Positions 42,024-44,426 of a stretch of DNA of 44,426 bases are shown here, piece by piece (within the stretch, counting starts at the first letter, position 1; every line of letters starts with the position of its first letter). This DNA comes from Solirubrobacterales bacterium. GTDB lineage: Bacteria > Actinomycetota > Thermoleophilia > Solirubrobacterales > Solirubrobacteraceae. The position numbers and the translations under genes are program-made. Below the pieces are notes generated by a model. The model was not told the origin of the DNA. It saw only the letters and a program-made list of their open reading frames with translations, and ran no database searches. The stretch covers positions 1 to 44,426 of the forward strand of contig JAFAYV010000074.1 of the NCBI GenBank assembly GCA_019240115.1. The letters run 5' to 3'.

Positions 42024-43267
42024 GCGGCGAGGCGCACGATCGTCGCCGCCGCGGCCGCCATGTCCTGCAACGAGGCCCACTCCCGGACCGAGTGATACTC
42101 GTGCCCGCCGGTGAAGATGTTCGGCGTCGGCAGGCCCATCTCGCTCAGCCGCGACCCGTCGGTGCCACCCCGGATGGGCCGCCGCGCCGGCTCGAGGCCC
42201 TCGGCCCGGATCGCCTCCTCGGCGGCCGCGACGACCTCGGGGACCGGCGCCAGGTGCTCGTGCATGTTGCGGTACTGGCGGCGGACCTCGAGCTCGAGCG
42301 TCGCTCCGGGGTGGGCCCGGACAACCGACCGCGCGGTCTGCTCGAACAGCTCGCGGTGCTCGCGGAGCGTGTTCTCGTCGAAGTCGCGCAGGATCGCACG
42401 GATCTCGGCCGTCGCCGCCGAGCCGATCAGCTCGTACGGGTGGATGAAGCCCTCCCGCCCCGACGTCGTGTCGGGGGTCAGCCGGTCGGTGGGCAGCGCG
42501 GCAACGATCTCGGCCGCCACGCGCAGGGCGCTGACGAGCTTGCCCGTCGCGTATCCGGGATGGATGTCCACGCCCCGGATCGTCGCGACGACCTCGTCGG
42601 CCGAGAAGGTCTCGTCGTTGACCCCGCCCACGCCCGATCCGTCGAGCGTGTACGCGCACCGCGCGCCGAATCCCTCGATGTCGAACAGCGTCGCGCCCTC
42701 CCCGATCTCCTCGTCGGGCGTGAAGCACACCCGGAGCGTCGGCCGCGGCAGCTCCGGATGGGCCGCCAGATAGGCGACGGCGGTCACGATCTCGGCCACC
42801 CCCGCCTTGTCGTCGGCGCCGAGCAGCGTGTCCCCGCTCGAGGTCACGATATCGTGCCCTTCGCGCGCGCCGAGCTCTGGCATCGACGCCGGGTCCAGCC
42901 GCGTGCCGTTGCGCGGGAGGGAGATGACGTCCCCGTCGTAGTCGCGGTGCACGACGGGCTCGACGCCGCCGGCCGGGGCGTCGGGGCTGACGTCGACGTG
43001 GGCGATGAGGCCGATGACGGGCGCATGGTCGCGGTTGGCCGCCAGCGTCGCGGTGACGTAGCCGTTGGGATCGAGAGCGGCGTCGGTCAGCCCGGCCTCG
43101 CGGAGCTCGTCGGTCAGCAGCCGGCCGAGCTCGAGCTGGCCGGGGGTGCTCGGTGACCGAGTGCGGTCGCGCACCGACTGGGTGTCAACCCGGACGTACC
43201 GATCGAACCTCGACAGGAGGTCCGGTGCGATCTCTGCTGCGAGGGCGGAGGCGTAGCGCCCGGACAC
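41993..43267 (-). CDS. pepT: Peptidase T (tripeptide aminopeptidase, M20 family)
   Basis: A 424-residue dizinc M20B peptidase that removes N-terminal residues from tripeptides. Metal-site motifs: LIAHVDVSPDAP (H-x-D), LLGADDKAGVAEI (bridging Asp), FTPDEEIGEG (catalytic Glu pair), YTLDGSGVGG (Asp) and GGHEYHS near the C-terminus (His). RPIRGGTDGSRLSEMGLPTPN is the usual substrate segment. GTG 43267 is chosen because GATACT lies exactly 6 nt upstream and family N-termini begin here; the longer frame to 43420 adds low-complexity sequence. The 3' end is duplicated downstream. It is an independent gene. Confidence 0.93.
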   Translation of the reverse strand: MSGRYASALAAEIAPDLLSRFDRYVRVDTQSVRDRTRSPSTPGQLELGRLLTDELREAGLTDAALDPNGYVTATLAANRDHAPVIGLIAHVDVSPDAPAGGVEPVVHRDYDGDVISLPRNGTRLDPASMPELGAREGHDIVTSSGDTLLGADDKAGVAEIVTAVAYLAAHPELPRPTLRVCFTPDEEIGEGATLFDIEGFGARCAYTLDGSGVGGVNDETFSADEVVATIRGVDIHPGYATGKLVSALRVAAEIVAALPTDRLTPDTTSGREGFIHPYELIGSAATAEIRAILRDFDENTLREHRELFEQTARSVVRAHPGATLELEVRRQYRNMHEHLAPVPEVVAAAEEAIRAEGLEPARRPIRGGTDGSRLSEMGLPTPNIFTGGHEYHSVREWASLQDMAAAAATIVRLAAVWATRTDGA

Positions 43268-43273
43268 CGGTGC

Positions 43274-43279
43274 AGTATC
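43274..43279 (-). promoter_or_regulatory. -10 element of leaderless pepT
   Basis: GATACT on the minus strand, 6 nt before GTG 43267; same layout as the ltrA and toxin-antitoxin promoters. Confidence 0.5.
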
Positions 43280-43316
43280 CCAGCCCGGGCGAGCGCCGGC
43301 GGGTCGAGCCCGGCGC

Positions 43317-43544
43317 TCAGACGACGGCGACGTCGCGCGCGGGCTCGGCGAGCGGATCGGGGCGCACGCCGAGCCCGGCCAGCGGAACGGGTGCGGGCGG
43401 GCCGGAGGCGATGGCGCCATCGACGTCGGCGGGCACCGCCGCCTCGCGTTCGCGCCGAGCCTCGCGCGAGATCATCACGCAGACGAAGAGTGTCAGCAGG
43501 GGGACGAGGACCACCCAGCCGACGAGCAGGATCACCATCGTCAT
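43317..43544 (-). CDS. Small single-pass membrane protein
   Basis: A 75-residue protein starting MTMVILLVGWVVLVPLLTLF, with one transmembrane helix at residues ~3-24, followed by a basic-acidic segment SREARREREAAVP and a Pro/Ala-rich tail. No family was recognised. ATG 43544 has GGAG about 9 nt upstream; the longer frame from 43625 would add a basic non-helical extension and seems less likely. It lies between the helicase loader gene (121 nt upstream) and pepT (49 nt downstream), all in the same direction. The function is unknown; it may be a local helper or unrelated. Confidence 0.55.
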   Translation of the reverse strand: MTMVILLVGWVVLVPLLTLFVCVMISREARREREAAVPADVDGAIASGPPAPVPLAGLGVRPDPLAEPARDVAVV

Positions 43545-43665
43545 CGTCGGTCGTCTCCGGGCCGCGGCGTGATCATGCGTCCGGGATCGGCGGGACCGGC
43601 TCCCGGCTTCGTCGGTCGGCGGCAAAACGGACGAACGTCCGAGTCCGATGCCCCGTCCGCGAACG

Positions 43666-44352
43666 TCAGGCGGTGCGCAGGTCCATCCGGTGATCGTGCC
43701 CGACGAGCGGCAGCTCGTCGCACATCTCGGTCAGCCGCGACACGGTCCGGGCGGTGATCTGCGCGCAGAGCTCGTCGCGGTCGAGGATGTTCGTGGTGAT
43801 GACGACCGAGCGCTGGTCCTCGTAGCGGCCGTTGACGATCGAGTAGAGCTCCTCGAGGACCCAGTCGGTGGTGCGTTGCGCGCCGACGTCGTCGATGTGG
43901 AGGAGATCGACGGCGGTGAGGCGGTCGAGCAGGTCGACGTGGGAGCGCTCGGCGCGGTGGGTGTCGCGGATCTCGTTGAGCAGGCGGGGGAGGGAGTAGA
44001 TGGCGACCGAGCGGCCGGCGTCGGAGGCGGCCTTGGAGACGAGCATCGCCAGCGTCGTCTTGCCGGTGCCGACGGGGCCCATGAACCACAGGCCGCGGCC
44101 GTGGTCGAGCTGGTCGTCGATCGCGGAGGCGAAGCGGCGGGTCGCGGTCACGATGCGCGGCTCGATGTCGGTGACCGGGGGCCGGTCGAAGGAGACGTCG
44201 CGGTAGCGGCGGGGGATGACCGCCGAGAGGTTGCGAGCCTTGGCGTGCGCGACGCGCTGGGCGCGGCAGCGGCAGTCGAAGGCGGTGTTGGACGCGAGGT
44301 CGTAGCGAAAGCCCGAGCCGTCGCAGAGATCAAAGGCGCAGCCGTCGCTCAT
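43666..44352 (-). CDS. DnaC/DnaI-like AAA+ helicase loader
   Basis: A 228-residue ATPase. The N-terminal ~30 residues hold Cys5, Cys10, Cys27 and Cys29 (a possible zinc finger, as in DnaI). The AAA+ core has Walker A GPVGTGKTT (92-100), the helix VAIYSLPRLLNEIRDTHRAE, Walker B DLLHIDDVG, sensor 1 VVITTN and a C-terminal Arg-containing helix TARTVSRLTEMCDEL. It resembles DnaC/DnaI/IstB-type loaders. The ATG overlaps the stop of the upstream gene, whose visible end looks like replicative helicase DnaB, so this is the likely loader for that helicase. A transposon-borne IstB is less likely in that context. Confidence 0.88.
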   Translation of the reverse strand: MSDGCAFDLCDGSGFRYDLASNTAFDCRCRAQRVAHAKARNLSAVIPRRYRDVSFDRPPVTDIEPRIVTATRRFASAIDDQLDHGRGLWFMGPVGTGKTTLAMLVSKAASDAGRSVAIYSLPRLLNEIRDTHRAERSHVDLLDRLTAVDLLHIDDVGAQRTTDWVLEELYSIVNGRYEDQRSVVITTNILDRDELCAQITARTVSRLTEMCDELPLVGHDHRMDLRTA

Positions 44353-44426
44353 GGCCCGAAGCGCTCGCCGGCGTAGTTCATGAACTTCGGGTACTCCTTC
44401 TGGAAGGTGAGCACGACGTCGCCGAC
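44349..44426 (-). CDS. dnaB: Replicative DNA helicase, C-terminal end (partial)
   Basis: Only the last 25 codons lie in the window, reading VGDVVLTFQKEYPKF and ending in GERFGP. This fits the C-terminal beta strand of DnaB helicases (normally H-R-N-G-P-x-G-x-V-x-L-x-F). The TGA overlaps the helicase-loader ATG as ATGA, so the two are translationally coupled. The call rests on this short tail plus the loader next door. Confidence 0.6.
   Translation of the reverse strand, partial: VGDVVLTFQKEYPKFMNYAGERFGP

Overview
The window is very G+C-rich with dense gene packing on both strands, actinobacterial promoter style, MEDS/RsbW/SigB-type stress regulators and an actinobacterial LexA box. It looks like chromosome of an actinomycete, and the gene content (paired SigB-like sigma factors, MEDS-ATPase proteins, an AbiEi-like remnant, an MpaB-type oxygenase) would suit the Thermoleophilia/Solirubrobacterales. 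That placement is inference. No tRNA, rRNA or CRISPR array was seen.

Layout. 1-5143 is a nitrile-utilisation island: cobalt-type nitrile hydratase (beta, alpha, accessory protein), an amidase, an ArsR-type regulator and a histidine-phosphatase-fold protein that has lost its catalytic histidines. At its left edge a nickel/cobalt permease remnant is joined to an IS110 transposase fragment. 5260-13862 is a mosaic of small units: MarR plus MFS exporter, VOC protein, CGNR regulator, EamA exporter, aldo/keto reductase, a SufR-like regulator coupled to a hemerythrin, a DUF2269 membrane protein, and a sugar/H+ symporter with an ideal LacI-family operator upstream. 13990-23505 holds LtrA, an oxidoreductase, an SDR with a TetR regulator, a secreted glycoside-hydrolase-like protein, a lipoprotein, a Spinster-like MFS protein, and dinB behind a perfect SOS box.

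The standout is 23636-27334: one uninterrupted gene encoding an APC-type amino-acid permease fused to HAMP, GAF, GGDEF and EAL domains, with the catalytic motifs intact. It reads as a transporter-shaped receptor wired directly to cyclic-di-GMP turnover.

27357-31420 holds a PfkB kinase, an MpaB-type oxygenase with an MFS exporter, a MazF toxin-antitoxin pair, and remnants of AbiEi-like and VapC-like genes. 31476-36675 is a partner-switching general-stress module: two paralogous SigB-like sigma factors, an RsbW-like protein with two ATPase-type halves, an RsbV-like STAS protein and a MEDS-ATPase protein, with a SigB-type promoter in front of the first sigma gene. 36769-44426 is more housekeeping in character: topoisomerase IB, purA, an aminotransferase/UDP-GlcNAc 2-epimerase/acyltransferase operon, peptidase T, a DnaC/DnaI-like helicase loader and the 3' end of a probable dnaB.

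Two genome-style themes recur. Many genes have a -10 hexamer 6-10 nt before the start codon and no Shine-Dalgarno, implying leaderless mRNAs. Two genes appear to start at CTG.
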